64,000 nt of DNA. Source: Alopecurus myosuroides. Taxonomy: Eukaryota > Streptophyta > Magnoliopsida > Poales > Poaceae. Position numbers and translations under genes: made by a program. Location of the stretch: assembly GCA_028641055.1 (NCBI GenBank), contig CM054057.1, positions 579,480,610 through 579,544,609 on the forward strand. Direction: 5' to 3'. Numbering within the stretch: the first letter of the stretch is position 1; each line of letters opens with the position of its first letter. The notes under the pieces are model-generated. The model worked only from the letters and a program-made list of their open reading frames with translations. It searched no databases and had not been told where the DNA came from. Shown one piece after another: positions 1-12,200 of the stretch.

Positions 1-1041
1 TCGTGCTCATCATACCTTTCTCTTGGGGTTTCCCAACGAGTGCAAGACCTGCACCATCAGGTTCCCAACGGTTTTACGGTAAAAAAACTAGAATCCATAC
101 ATCTACGTATAAATTCATAAGTAAAACAATGTATAAAATGGACGCATCAAACCCCAACGAGAGGCCAACACATATCATTGGCGTGGGAGACGATGAACAC
201 CTCAAGCATCACCAAAGCCAGCCAGACGTGTTGCCAATCCATCTTCCTCATCCCCGCACTGGACGAGAGGATGCAACACCCGCCCACACGATGACGACAT
301 TCTTCTCGCTCCAAGAACCACCACTTGGTCCGATCGCTGCCACAACAACGCCGACCTACCAACAATCCTTCATCTTCCTCGAGAGGATGCAACATCCAAC
401 GAACCAAGTTGCATCGGTGTCATTCGTCTCCCATAGGAATCGGCCAACCCAACTTCATGCCTTTCTCCCTCCACCCCTCACGACCAAGACCATGCATCGT
501 CCACCTTCAAGCCTCTTGCCAACTGAGCGACGTCCATGCGCAACATGAACTAGAGGACACGCCCACATGCCGCCACCATCACCAGCGCGAGTTCCGCGAA
601 CCCAGGACCTGGGTGCCACCATCCGCAGTTCCACCGAACCTTCGAGCATGCAACGTCAGTGACCAGACCAACCCAGATAGGGGCCAAAATCGGTCTGCGC
701 GCTGCCACCTCGCCTAGCCCCAGGCCGCCGCGGTCGCACGGAACGCCGTCGGTTCCCCACCTCACCCTGCTTGCCCTTGTCCCCCCACCGCACCACCATT
801 CCTAAGGGCCACCGCCAAACGCAACATCACCATCACGACCAAGCTAAACGCCCCCTGTCTCGCTCGCATGAGTGCCGTTGTGGTGTGCCACCACTACCCT
901 CCGGCATTCGATGGGACGAGAGCCGCACAAAACAAGGAGAGTTTGGCTAGGATTTGGTTGGGCTTTCGAAACTGCTCAAGCAGGAGCTAGATCCACGAGC
1001 GAGACTCTCCTATAAAATTATGACTTAATTATTGAAACACC
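1..1041. other. Upstream intergenic stretch, no gene recognised
   Basis: Open frames exist on both strands here, but none shows a recognisable domain and they overlap one another in proline-, histidine- and threonine-rich translations. Codon-like constraint is not apparent. It is probably old transposon or unconstrained intergenic DNA upstream of the methyltransferase gene. Confidence 0.5.
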
Positions 1042-1049
1042 TATAAATA
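1042..1049 (+). promoter_or_regulatory. Candidate TATA box for the DRM2 gene
   Basis: TATAAATA lies about 390 bp before the start codon. Downstream, from about 1190 to 1434, the sequence becomes strongly C/G-rich with CGTCGC-type runs, as expected of a grass 5' UTR. A weaker alternative, TATAAAATTA, lies at 1011. No transcript start can be fixed from sequence alone. Confidence 0.35.
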
Positions 1050-1434
1050 CACATACTTTTTTAACCATCTTTATTTTCCACCCTTTTACTAGGATGTGGC
1101 TGCGCACTAATCGGTTTCGTGTGCAGCCACCCGTCCATCCGAAGTTCCAAACAGAGCACACGACTGGCGATAATTTTTCCCCCGCTTGTTCGTAAACCCA
1201 AACGCCACAGCCTGTATAGCACGCCGCAGCAGCCGCAGCACTCTCTTGTGTACTATTGCAGCGCACTCCCGTGCAGGCCCGCGAGGGAGCGGAGGAGCAG
1301 GCCGCGCCGTCGCCGTCGCCGTCGCCCTCGCTCTCTCCTCCCTTCGTCTCTTCTTCCGCCCTCCCTCGAGCTTTCCTAGTCGTCGTCGTCATCCTCCTCA
1401 CGGCAGGGAGAGGGGCCGTGCCTTCCGACCAACG

Positions 1435-4400
1435 ATGGTGGTAGGCTCTCTATCTTTGCCTCTCTACTGTCGATTGTAGTGCTTCTCCGGCCGATTCAAC
1501 TGATTTTGATACAAGGTACAGCTAGCGCAATCAGGTATTCTTAGGAATGCTTCGCGTGCGAGGATTGTATCCGGTAGATTCTTTCTTTGCGATTCGTCTG
1601 CGGGCTGCGCAAGTTTCCATTGACTCGAAACTGGATGAACTGATTCCCTTGTTTTTCTCCACCCCCTCAATCATACCAACCTCTCCATCCCGATGCGAGG
1701 GAAGCCCTCGTGTTTATTGTTGCTGAATTATCAGTCTGTGCGCGACTCGGTAGGGGAAAAATGTCATCTTTTTTGCCCTTGGTGGTTGCGTTCCATACCC
1801 CTAGAACTGGATCCGCATGTGTTGATGTTTCCATAGCAGTCACCAGACTTCTTGTTGCGTTGGATCTTGGATGGTTTGCTCCTTAACCCGTTCCTCATAC
1901 TGTGCGATCAGTTCACTTGCTCTTGTCTGTATTTAGTTTCACACATTGGTCATGTATCAGGATCACACCAAATAGGATGCCCCACTAGTTTGTCAAAATA
2001 CCGACCTGTATATGCACTAGCTCAACACCTTATACGTAGGACACTCAGTAATTTGTATATATTTTTTGATGGTTCAGTCGATCTAATAATACCATGTTTT
2101 AATTTTTATGCATTCTGGACCCTAGACTAGTTGAATGAGCCTATGCTGATTTCTCTTTCGGGATTTGAACGGTGGCATGGTGTTTTGTTTCTTATGTTGG
2201 TCATGCCGACACATTGATACTTTGTGACCAGCCATAGCATTAACAGGCCGACCCACCTGTATGATGAAGAAAATTCCTGCTTCTCTGGCACTTGGGCTTA
2301 TGCATTTGAGCAGCTCACTGGAACTGCAAACTACCGTTGTTTATCCATATGATACAATCATCATCAAGCCATACTGCACTAGTGCCTGTTTGGTTAATCT
2401 TATTCCAGGTGACAATGGCCAAACCTGGTCAATCTGATCACTTTTTTTAGATTCACCAAGCTGACCACTTTCCTTCAAAAAATAGCCATGCTATGCATAA
2501 TGTGTTGTACTGCCCAGAGAAGCATTCTTCCTTACATCTGAAAGTTAGCATACTTCGGTTGGTTATGCTTCCCCATCACCCCCCTATATGGAAATTTAAA
2601 ATTTTCCTAATTGTATCGATGATAGTTTTTCGGGAATGAGCTTAATGTATTGTTGTGACAGGGGTGGAGGGGAGTTTGTGCAATATAAAAAACTTGGTAT
2701 TTTCTTCTTCCTTTTTGACGTGTTCTGCTAACTCTTGACTGAACCTTGCTGTGCTAATTTCGCGCTAGAGATTTTAATTGCGATATCTGATATTTGTTGT
2801 GGTCTTATGGCCCAATAAAATTCTTACCTTGTGTTATTTCTTTTCTATAATTGCTTTTCTAGTGTTTGCTTTCAGTATTGACCGAGGTGTGCTTAACTCA
2901 TGTCACAGGACCGGGTTAGCGATAGCGATGACAGTGATAAGTTTGAGTGGGACAGTGATGGTGAGGCTGAGCCCTCATGGGCTCCGGCCTTGAGGAACTC
3001 TTATGCTCCTGGCCCATCCACTCTAGCACATCAGGTAGTAACGGATAAAAAATTGTTTATTTCATCACAAGAGCCACAACTTCTTATTATTATGATCATA
3101 CTGTGATATTTGTTCGTGCAATTTTCGAAAGGATTCTAATGGGTGGGCCAATGGGGAAGCGCCATCCACTTCTTTAGTTGAACAATATGTGGGAATGGGT
3201 TTCCCAAAAGAGATGGTAGTGGAGTGCATTAGTAAGATTGGTAATGCTAAAATTAATCAGTTTCATTTTATTTATCCTGTTTGTGTCTGCACCTTTTGTT
3301 CCAACCGAGGGTTTTGCTTTCAGGGAATAGTGATGAAAATACATTGGTCGAGATGCTCCTTACATACAAGGTATTTGTCAATGTGCTTTGTTACCAAGTT
3401 TATCCTGTGACGTCCTCGCTACATGGTGGAAAGGATCATATATTACAATTGGTCATGTGTAATACAGGTTCTGGATGCTGAGGCTGCAGTAGGTAATTCC
3501 TCTGCTTCTGGCTGTGCCGCCCCGAGTGTTGAAGATGACGATGATCTTGATTTTGAAAACTGGGATGGCGATGATGATGCTGGTGGTAGAGAGCCCAGTT
3601 TTGACAGCTCTGGTGATGAGGTAGATGATACATTATCTTTAGTTCAGTAGCTGATAATTCTTTTAATGTACGCACATACATGTGCAATCTTTGCACTGCA
3701 TGCCTTGAGAACTTCTCCTATGATTTCTGTTTGAGATTTTTTATTTATTTTGCTCTCAACCTTTCATCAGTGTAGAATTGCATTCTGAAGTAAGATTGTA
3801 ATGTTTTAGGAAGTGAGTATACCAATACCTCTCACTGAGTAATTAAACAAACTGGAAAGTAGTAGAAAATGAGTGTCTTATTGTCCTGCTTGTTTGTAAT
3901 TTTGATGAATCGGAGAGTTCAGTTCTATTAGACATGCTCGTTTTCTCTTCAGTTGTTATTCATTGAATATTAGTTAAAAGAATTTTGACTTGTGGAGTTA
4001 TGATGCTACAAGAAAATTATATTACAGGTGCTTTAGCCAATAGAAGGCATTACACATACTCCAGGCGCTTTAACCATTCACGGAACAATTATGATCTTTG
4101 ATTTTATGTTTTTGCAGTCCAAGATAAAATGTACAATCTGACTGAACTCATAGTTTGGTAGAATAGAAACTAAAATTAAACATTGAATACTAAAGAAAGA
4201 AGCAAGAATATAGCTGGAACTAAATAATTATATCATGCACTGACGTAAAAGTTGTGCTGCGGCATGTCTCGTCACATTTCCTTGGAATCAAAGGAGGGTT
4301 GCAAACAAGGATGCAGGTTAAGGCGAACAAAAGTCTTCCAGATTTAAATATCATAGTTCGAGATTATTCTTTTGACTTGTAAAAGACGAGGAATTCAAGG

Positions 4401-6925
4401 CTCGAATGACATTATTGTTCAAGATTCTTCTTCTGAATTTCAGTTACAATTTACTGCAAAAGGACATCATACCACACTAGTTGCATCAAACTTTCTTCCA
4501 AGGCTAACATCAAGAAGAGCAACATATACCTGTTAGAGCCAAGAAAAATGAAGGATTTGATCCATAAATGTTCTTTCAGGTTTAAAAATCTCAGAATGAA
4601 ATATATGTGATAACCGTTTTTCTTACAAGTGTATCTAATACCATATATCAGCCCAGAAGTTATGCAAATAGAATGAATGAAGAGAATATTGTATGGCTCA
4701 ATCCAAATCATGTCTAGATATATATGTGATGACCGAAAACAAGTAGGGAAAGAGTATGTAGTGTTTGGTCTCTAATACACCTGCTCAGCAAACTGTCTTG
4801 AATGCAGCAAGGAAATGAACCTGAAATAGGGTGGCATTGGAATATCGTCATCATTCTTCCCATCAAGATACACCCATTTTCCTCATCATCCATCAGTTTT
4901 TAACTCTTTTATGAAAGCGGCATGAAGAAACCATATAGCTGTCTTTCATCGCTGCTACTCATCCAGCAGAAAGTGTCAGTTTATGAAACAACGAATTTGG
5001 ACATGTAACTTAAATTTATTCCAGCACAACCAGAGGTACTTTATATTAACTTTACATATAACAAAGTTGTATCAAGTGTAAGATGACGAGCATTTCCGTC
5101 CATTCATTGTATTAATGTCCTTCTCAAATAATACCGGAGAAAAAAACTGAGTTCCAAATGATCTCATTAATTTAATTCTCGATTAGTTTTCTCTCTCTCG
5201 TCTCCTGGGTAGTCCATGATATTCATCTCTTGATCATTGATTAGCTGTAGTCACCTTTTCCTTTTCTTTGTTATTTTAGATGTTGCTAATCACTATGCAC
5301 TTGTATTTTCCATCAGCTCAGTTAGTTGGATTAAAAAGGCAGTGAGATGTAGCAAGTGTTTTCTAATCTCGGCTTTTGTGCAGGACTTTCTGCAAGAGCC
5401 GGCAGAGAAGGACAAGAAGATAAAAGCATTACTGGAAATGGGATTTCTGGAAGCTGAAGTCAATGTGGCTATTACAAGTTGTGGTATGCCACTTTTTTTT
5501 AAGTAGATGTGATTATGCTTTCTTTGAAAATGCACCTTATGTTGTATTTTTGTGTGTAATTTTTTCTAGGAGTGGATGCTGCTCTCTCTGTGTTAATTGA
5601 TTCGGTCTCTGCATCACAGTATGCAGGAGCTTATCATTCAAGAAATTTCCCTGGCCATGAGGTACTTTGTGATCTGATTACATTTGAATAAGAAAATTGC
5701 TTCACTCTTTTGATTTGATGTAAGGACACTGGAATCTGTGTATGTTTCGCAGGTTATGGATGGATGCTTCGATTCCGTTGGAGAGAGAAGGAGAACATTA
5801 TTGATGGACGAGCGAAAGAAAAAGAGGAGACGGTATGGACGTGGAGCACAAGGCAATCGAGCCCCCTTGGATGGTAGCCATGATGAAGAAACTCCTCTCC
5901 CGAATCCTATGGTTGGATTTAACCTTCCTGGTTACATGCGATCAGTGATCAGAATGCTTCCTGAAAAGGTTAGCGGACCACCATTTTTCTACTACGAAAA
6001 CGTGGCCCTAGCTCCAAAAGGTTCATGGACAGAAATTTCAAGATCTTTGTATGGCATTCAACCTGAGTTTGTGGATTCCAAGCACTTGTGTGCAACTGCC
6101 AGGAAAAGGGGGTATATACATAACTTGCCTATTGATAATCGATCACCTCTCCATCCCCTCCCTCCCAAGACCATATTTAAAGCCTTCCCCCATTACCAGA
6201 AATGGTGGCCTTCCTGGGATCCAAGGAGGCAAATGAACTGCCTGCAGACTTGTGTGGGAAGTGCAAAGGTGACAGAACGGATTCAATGTGCTCTTGCAAG
6301 GTCAGACAATCCACCAGCTCCAGATGTGCAGAAATATGTCATGGAAGAGTGCAGAGCTTGGAATCTTGTCTGGGTTGGCAAGAACAAGGTCGCTCCGTTG
6401 GAGCCTGATGAGTACGAATATCTCCTTGGTTTTCCTAGGGATCATACCAGGGGAGTTTGCAAGCAAGATAGATACAAGGCTCTCGGCAACTCATTCCAAA
6501 TTGATACAGTTGCTTACCACTTGTCAGTGCTCAGAAACATATATCCCAATGGTATGAATGTGTTGTCCTTATTCAGCGGTATTGGAGGAGCAGAGGTAGC
6601 TTTGCACAAGCTTGGGATTCACATGAGAGCAGTTGTTTCTGTTGAGAAAAGCGAAGTTAGTAGGAGGATTTTGAGGGGTTGGTGGGATCAGACACAGAAA
6701 GGCACATTGATTGAGGTTGCTGACGTGAAATCTGTCACCAAGGATAGCATTTCATCATGGGTTAGTAGATTTGGTCACTTCGACTTAGTCATTGGAGGAA
6801 GCCCATGTAATAATCTTGCTGGGAGCAACCGACACCATCGTGTTGGCTTGAATGGTGATCATTCAGTGCTGTTCTACGAGTACTCTAGGATCTTGGAGCT
6901 CGTCAAGTCTATCAGGAGGTTATAG
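1435..6925 (+). CDS. DRM2: Domains-rearranged DNA methyltransferase (DRM2-type), complete
   Basis: De novo cytosine-5 DNA methyltransferase of the plant RNA-directed DNA methylation pathway; it acts in the nucleus on sites specified by siRNA and scaffold RNA. Exons I infer: 1435-1440, 2909-3034, 3132-3240, 3324-3370, 3468-3620, 5384-5483, 5570-5661, 5753-6925. All junctions are GT-AG and phase-consistent, giving 601 codons. Two UBA domains lie near residues 59-97 (VGMGFPKEMVVECI) and 155-200 (LLEMGFLEAEVNVAI). The catalytic domain fills exon 8 in permuted order: ENV motif VI near 294, GNSF near 455, SAM-binding FSGIGG near 485-490, then GGSPCNN with the catalytic Cys near 563. The start is chosen in exon 1 (ATGGTG then GT) because joining it to 2909 gives MVDRVSDSDD, which I recall as the form of rice DRM2. 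The ATG at 2900 straddles the splice acceptor. No frame breaks are seen. Paralogue identity (DRM1 versus DRM2) is less certain than family. Confidence 0.93.
3621..5383 (+). other. Long fifth intron of DRM2
   Basis: A 1763-bp intron lies between the acidic linker and the second UBA exon. It starts GTAGATGA after GATGAG and ends in TGTGCAG before GACTTTC. It is AT-rich with no coding signal and no clear transposon termini. Splicing out this intron joins residues GDE to DFLQE, which fits the family alignment. Confidence 0.75.
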
Positions 6926-9123
6926 CATAATCATTGTTTATGCAACCTCAGGTATGAAAATTTGCAGTGACTGTACCTACCTTATCTTGCTCCACTTAAC
7001 AACTTCTAATTTACTCAAAATTTCCCCGAGATAGTTTGTCCTTGGTCTGAAAGAACCACTCCTGATGTTGTCATATTTCAAATACGGTAGATGTCTTGAT
7101 GATGCAAAAGCAAACAGGATCCTTCCTTTTATGTTGAGATCAGACAGGGGATAGAGATTTGTGTTGGTTTGAGATGATTCTACGTGTTTTGCATGTCCTG
7201 ACGTGTATCTAGATAAGTAAATATATATTACTGTTGGCTGGTTGTGCTGCTAGTTGTTTGATTTGGTTGATTCACCAAGATTTGCACTAAAAATCTGACC
7301 TGTGACTTTAATAGATAACACATGATTCGCTGGAAGCCTGGAGATTGGTTTCCATGTCTCTTTCAATGCCCTTTGCATTACACGAAGATAAAATTGTTGT
7401 GGTGTGCATACATAATCTCTAAGCGTTCATGCCTCTAGTTGTGATACCACCTGTTCTCCCTCGATTATGTGCTTGCCATGTTATTTTTCTCGTCCTGAAA
7501 CCCCTGGCCTTTGCAACTCTGCAAGGATGTGGTGTGTCATATCTTGTTTGTCGATGCTTACAACTCTGCAAAGATATGGCTCTGGTAATGGACCGTGCCG
7601 AGCTGTTATTGTGGCTTACAGTTTCTATTCTTTTTACAGCTGCAGCTGGGAATACATGATGAAGATCAATGTTCCCTGGATGGATATGCTTTGCGGTTGC
7701 AGTCTCTTCAGCTACATGAAAATCATGTTCTCTTTTTGATCTTGTTGACTTGGATGTTAATTCTTCTGATGGCGGTCCCTAGATGTTAACCCTGTTGAGG
7801 AAAGCCCTCCTCTGCATTTGCAATCTACATCCTCTGTTCCATATTATTAGCCGTTTTGGCAGACTAATTTAGTTTGCCAAAAGGGCTTGTAATATTGAAC
7901 AGAGAGAGTATCTGTCTTACATGGCATGTCCTTTCTTTTTAGTTGTGTTAGTGGTGAACAAATACTTCAGAGAGAATGGCTGTTCAGCTCTGTTATGTAG
8001 GGATGCAGTTAAAGACACGGCTTATAACCGAATCTTTGTTACGATTATCAACTTGTTTCAGTTCTTGGCTACATGATGATGTTGATCCTGAGCCTGAACC
8101 TGGACTGTACTACCTATGGTCATTTTTGTGCTATTGTGTTGTGTTGGCGAGTACCTGTAGCCAGTGTTTTTTATTTTTCCTGGCACTGCTAGGCGTATCT
8201 TCTGTTCCTGTCCAAATTGTTCAGTCTCACTTATCTAAGAATGAACGATGGCGAGATCCTTGTTCCGCGAAAATGGATGTGTGATATGTAGCAACAATTC
8301 AAGAAGCTAAAAAGGATGTGTGACCTGGCGGCATTGGCGCTGCTTCTCTGGAGCTTTTAGTTCAGCGCTACTTCTCTGCAGCTTATCTGAAGAATGTGGC
8401 ATTTTGCTACCCTGTAGCTTATGTGAAGAATGTGGTGCTGCTTCTCTGAAGTTTTTGGTTCTTGTACATGATACTGTGAAGAACTAAAGGGGCAATAAGA
8501 ATTGGCCTTTAGTCATATCTGTGCTTAATTTATAGAGCTGCATCATGTATTCTTATGAACAAGCACATGCTTGTTGCACTGTATGAATTAAGTAACAGTA
8601 CAATACATGATATTCACATCTCAACCTGATTTAATTTGCGGATGTAAATTTTGACTTGGTGTTTTGCTGAACCAATGTGGCAATCTACTAAGTGAAAAGT
8701 GAAGCTGCAGTTTGCTGAAGACTCAATCAAGAAAAAAACAAAACAGTAAAGATGATTGCCCCAAACTGACCTTTCACCAGGCAGATCGATTATTGTCTTG
8801 GTTCCGTAAAGATGCTGATATGTTAAACGGAAAACACAAGGCGAAGCAAAAGAACTCGGTTTTATAATCGATATCTACGCTATGCTATGGTTCTTCCCCT
8901 GTTCACCAGCACCGCAGCGCGAAGGGGACAAGTTACCCACCGATAACACAATGAAGCGGACAGCAGTGGACTGAAGTTGCCCACTGCTAAACACCATGCA
9001 AGTTGCAGTCTTCCAGGAACTGAAGATATGTCAATATACCTGAGCGGCACTAGGACAGTAATGGATACCTAAGAAGCCCTAGGCCAAAAACTATGCAAAT
9101 TTCTTGACTGAACATGACTTTTT
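6926..9123 (+). other. DRM2 3' UTR and downstream spacer
   Basis: No second gene is visible. Short open frames (for example 7429-7739 and 7976-8284) have no recognisable domain. The T-rich composition up to about 8530 looks like 3' UTR or UTR introns. CAATAAGAA near 8491 is a weak polyadenylation candidate. Within 8330-8460 a short phrase (GCTTCTCTG, GAAGAATGTG) recurs three times as an imperfect local repeat. The copia insertion begins at 9124. Confidence 0.4.
7826..7910. mobile_element. Short Stowaway-like MITE
   Basis: An ~81-bp element between TA dinucleotides (7826-7827 and 7909-7910). The left end CATCCTCTGTTCCATATTA pairs imperfectly with the right end GTAATATTGAACAGAGAGAG, the degenerate form of the grass Stowaway terminus CTCCCTCCGTTCC. 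An internal GCCGTTTTGGCA and TGCCAAAAGGGC also pair, so the whole element can fold into a hairpin. It lies in the probable 3' UTR of the methyltransferase gene. Confidence 0.7.
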
Positions 9124-9296
9124 AGCTGAATAATGGATCTCGATGCTTGTTTCATTGATTGACCACAGTAGTACATATACAGAGAAGGGTGAGTCGTGGG
9201 AGCGGAAGCCCAGCGCTCGGATCCGATAGTCTAGGGCCTAACTTATCTATCCGTTACACAGCCTATACGTGACAGTACAACATCATATATTCAACA
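9124..9296 (-). repeat. 3' LTR of the young copia element
   Basis: The 173-bp LTR is identical to the copy at 13993-14165. On the element strand it opens TGTTGAATATATG. The first TGTTGA supplies the last Cys codon and the TGA stop of the polyprotein. Confidence 0.95.
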
Positions 9297-12200
9297 CCCC
9301 CCCGCAGTCGGAACTACGCTAGAGACGATGTTCAGACTGGTACGAAAATCCTGAAATACAACAGTGGGTAGCCCTTTTGTAAATATGTCAGCGAACTGAC
9401 TGCTCGTGGGAACATGGAGAACGCGCGCCTCGCCAAGTGCAACCCTGTCACGAATGAAGTGAAGATCAATCTCCACGTGCTTGGTCCTCTGATGCTGAAC
9501 GGGGTTCGAGGACATATACATGGCGCTGATGTTATCACAGTAGACCACAGTGGCTCGTGCGGGTGGCTGATGGAGTTCCTGAAGAAGTTGCCGTAACCAG
9601 CAGGACTCGGCGATGCAATTGGCAACAGCACGGTACTCTGCCTCCGCACTCGACCGTGAGACGGTTTGCTGCCGCCGGGAGGACCATGACACGAGGTTGT
9701 TTCCGAGAAACACACAGAAACCGGAGGTAGACTTGCGGGTGTCGGGACACCCGGCCCAGTCAGCATCAGAGTATGCGACAAGATCACATGAAGTGGCCTT
9801 ATGCAGCTGCAAACCATAGTGTGAGGTACCTTTCACATACCGTAGAATCCGTTTGATAAGATTATAGTGGGGCTCCTTCGGATCATGCATAAAGAGACAG
9901 ACCTGTTGCACTGCATAGGACAGGTCTGGACGGGTGAGTGTAAGGTACTGGAGAGCTCCTACGAGGCTCCTGTAGAGACTCGGGTCAGAGAAGGGGCGGC
10001 CATGTTGAGAGGAGAGTTTGGAGCGTGTATCTATGGGAGTGGCAATTGGGTTGCAATGGAGCATACGGGCGCGCTCAAGTATCTCTAAGGCATACTGTTG
10101 TTGGGAGAGGAACAACCCATCATGTGTGCGGTGGACATTGATGCCTAGGAAGTGGTGGATATCGCCGAGATCACTCATGGAGAATTCATTTTTGAGGGAG
10201 TGGATGATGGAGTGGAGAAGTGGGGTGGAGTTTGCGGTGAGAATGATGTCATCTACATACAAGAGTAGGTAGGCTAGAGAGGAGCCATTCTTGAGAATAA
10301 ACAAGGAGGGGTCACTCTTGGATGCAACAAAACCGATGGAGGAAATAAAAGTGGTAAAACGGTGGAACCAAGCTCGAGGAGCTTGTTTGAGCCCATAAAG
10401 AGATTTGTGTAAACGGCATACATGTGAGGGATGTGTGGGATCAACAAAACCAGAGGGTTGGTCACAATATACCGTCTCGTGAAGATGTCCATGGAGGAAG
10501 GCATTCTTGACATCCAACTGGTGAATGGGCCAAGACTGCATTGTGGCAAGACTGAGGACAACGCGGATGATGGATGGTTTTACCACGGGGCTGAATGTTT
10601 CTCCATAGTCCACACCATGCTGCTGAGTGAAACCACGAACAACCCACCGGGCCTTGTAGCGAGAGAGAGAGCCATCCGGGTGGAATTTGTGACGAAAAAT
10701 CCACTTGCCTGTTACCACATTGACACCTGCAGGACGAGAAACTAAAGACCACGTGTCATTCCGCATTAGGGCATTATATTCATCAAGCATAGCAGCGTGC
10801 CAGTTAGGGTCCTTAAGGGCAGAACGGTAGGTGGGAGGGATGGGGGAGATGAGTTGGGTGGTAGCATGTAGAGAGAAATTTTGCTTGGGCATGAAATAGC
10901 CGGATTTGGCCCTGGTGATCATCCTGTGTGGGTTCTCGGGTGCAGCTACCGGGATTGCCTTTGGAGGCAGGCGTGGCGTGGTTGGATTGGGGGGGACACC
11001 GTGTGGGGGCGAGGGCGCGCCTGGCGAGGCAGATTCGCCCGGGTCAGGTGGAACAGGCGCTGAGGTGGCGGAGCCTGGGTGGGTGCGCGGTGTGGGCGTG
11101 GGGGCCGGTGTGGCAGTCGAGGTGGGTGGGGGGGAAAGCGCGTCAGGTGGGGGCGTGGCAGGGGAAAACGCGTCGCGTGGGGGCTCGCTGCGCGAGGATG
11201 ATGCTGTCGGGTGACTAGCTGGCGATGGGCGATTGGTTTGGCTGTACGAGGTAGGTGGGGAACGGGATCCAAGCGGGATGCGGTTGGTGGGTGGGGTTTG
11301 GATGGGATTTTCTGCGCCGGGTGTGCTGTGGGCATCAGTGGAGATGTAGGGGAATTGGGATTCATCAAATATGACGTTACGGGAAATAATGACACGGCGT
11401 GTGGTGAGGTCGAAACAACGATACCCCTTGTGTTCCCGTGGATACCCAATGAATACACAGCGAGCTGAGCGGGGCGCGAGTTTGTGCTCTTTTGTGGCGT
11501 AGAGATTGGGAAAGCACAAGCATCCAAAGACTCGTAGATGGTCGTAAGAGGGATGAACGCCGTAGAGAGTGAAATGAGGAGTGGAGAAGTTAATGGAACG
11601 GCTAGGGCGTATGTTGAGAAGATGAGTGGCTGTGTGTAGGGCCTCGACCCAAAATGGTCGGGGTAAGGATGCTTGGAGAAGGAGAGAGCGAACAATGTCG
11701 TTTGTGGTGCGAATGATACGTTCTGCTTTGCCATTTTGTGGAGAGGTGTGAGGACATGAGAGACGAAAACAGGCGCCACGTTGAGAGAAGAAATCCCGGA
11801 GTGTGTTAGAGATAAACTCACCACCGTTGTCACACTGCAAGCATTTTATAGAGATGTTAAACTGTGTTAGGACAAAGTGAAAGAAGCGTTGAAGAGTAGG
11901 GGATGTGTCGGATTTATTTCGTAAGGGAAACGTCCAAGAGTAATGGGAGTAATCATCTAGCACGACAAGATAGTATTTGTAACCAGAAAAACTAACGATG
12001 GGTGAGGTCCATAGATCATAATGAATAAGTTGAAATGCAGCAGTGGTAAAAGAATGAGAAGTGGGGTATGCTAAGCGAGCTTGGCGACCTAATTGGCATG
12101 CTTCACAAATGGGTGAGCTAGGGGGTACAGTGGATGCATCTTTATTACATGAAGTGAGAAAATCTAGTGGCAAATGCGAGATGGTGGTGTTGCTTGGGTG

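Noticed and set aside
2900..2908. ATG at 2900 as the DRM2 start
   Set aside because: It overlaps the CACAG acceptor; the exon 1 ATG gives the expected N-terminus and correct phase.
10946..11833. 295-residue minus-strand frame
   Set aside because: It is an alternative frame of the intact copia polyprotein in the Pro-rich linker.
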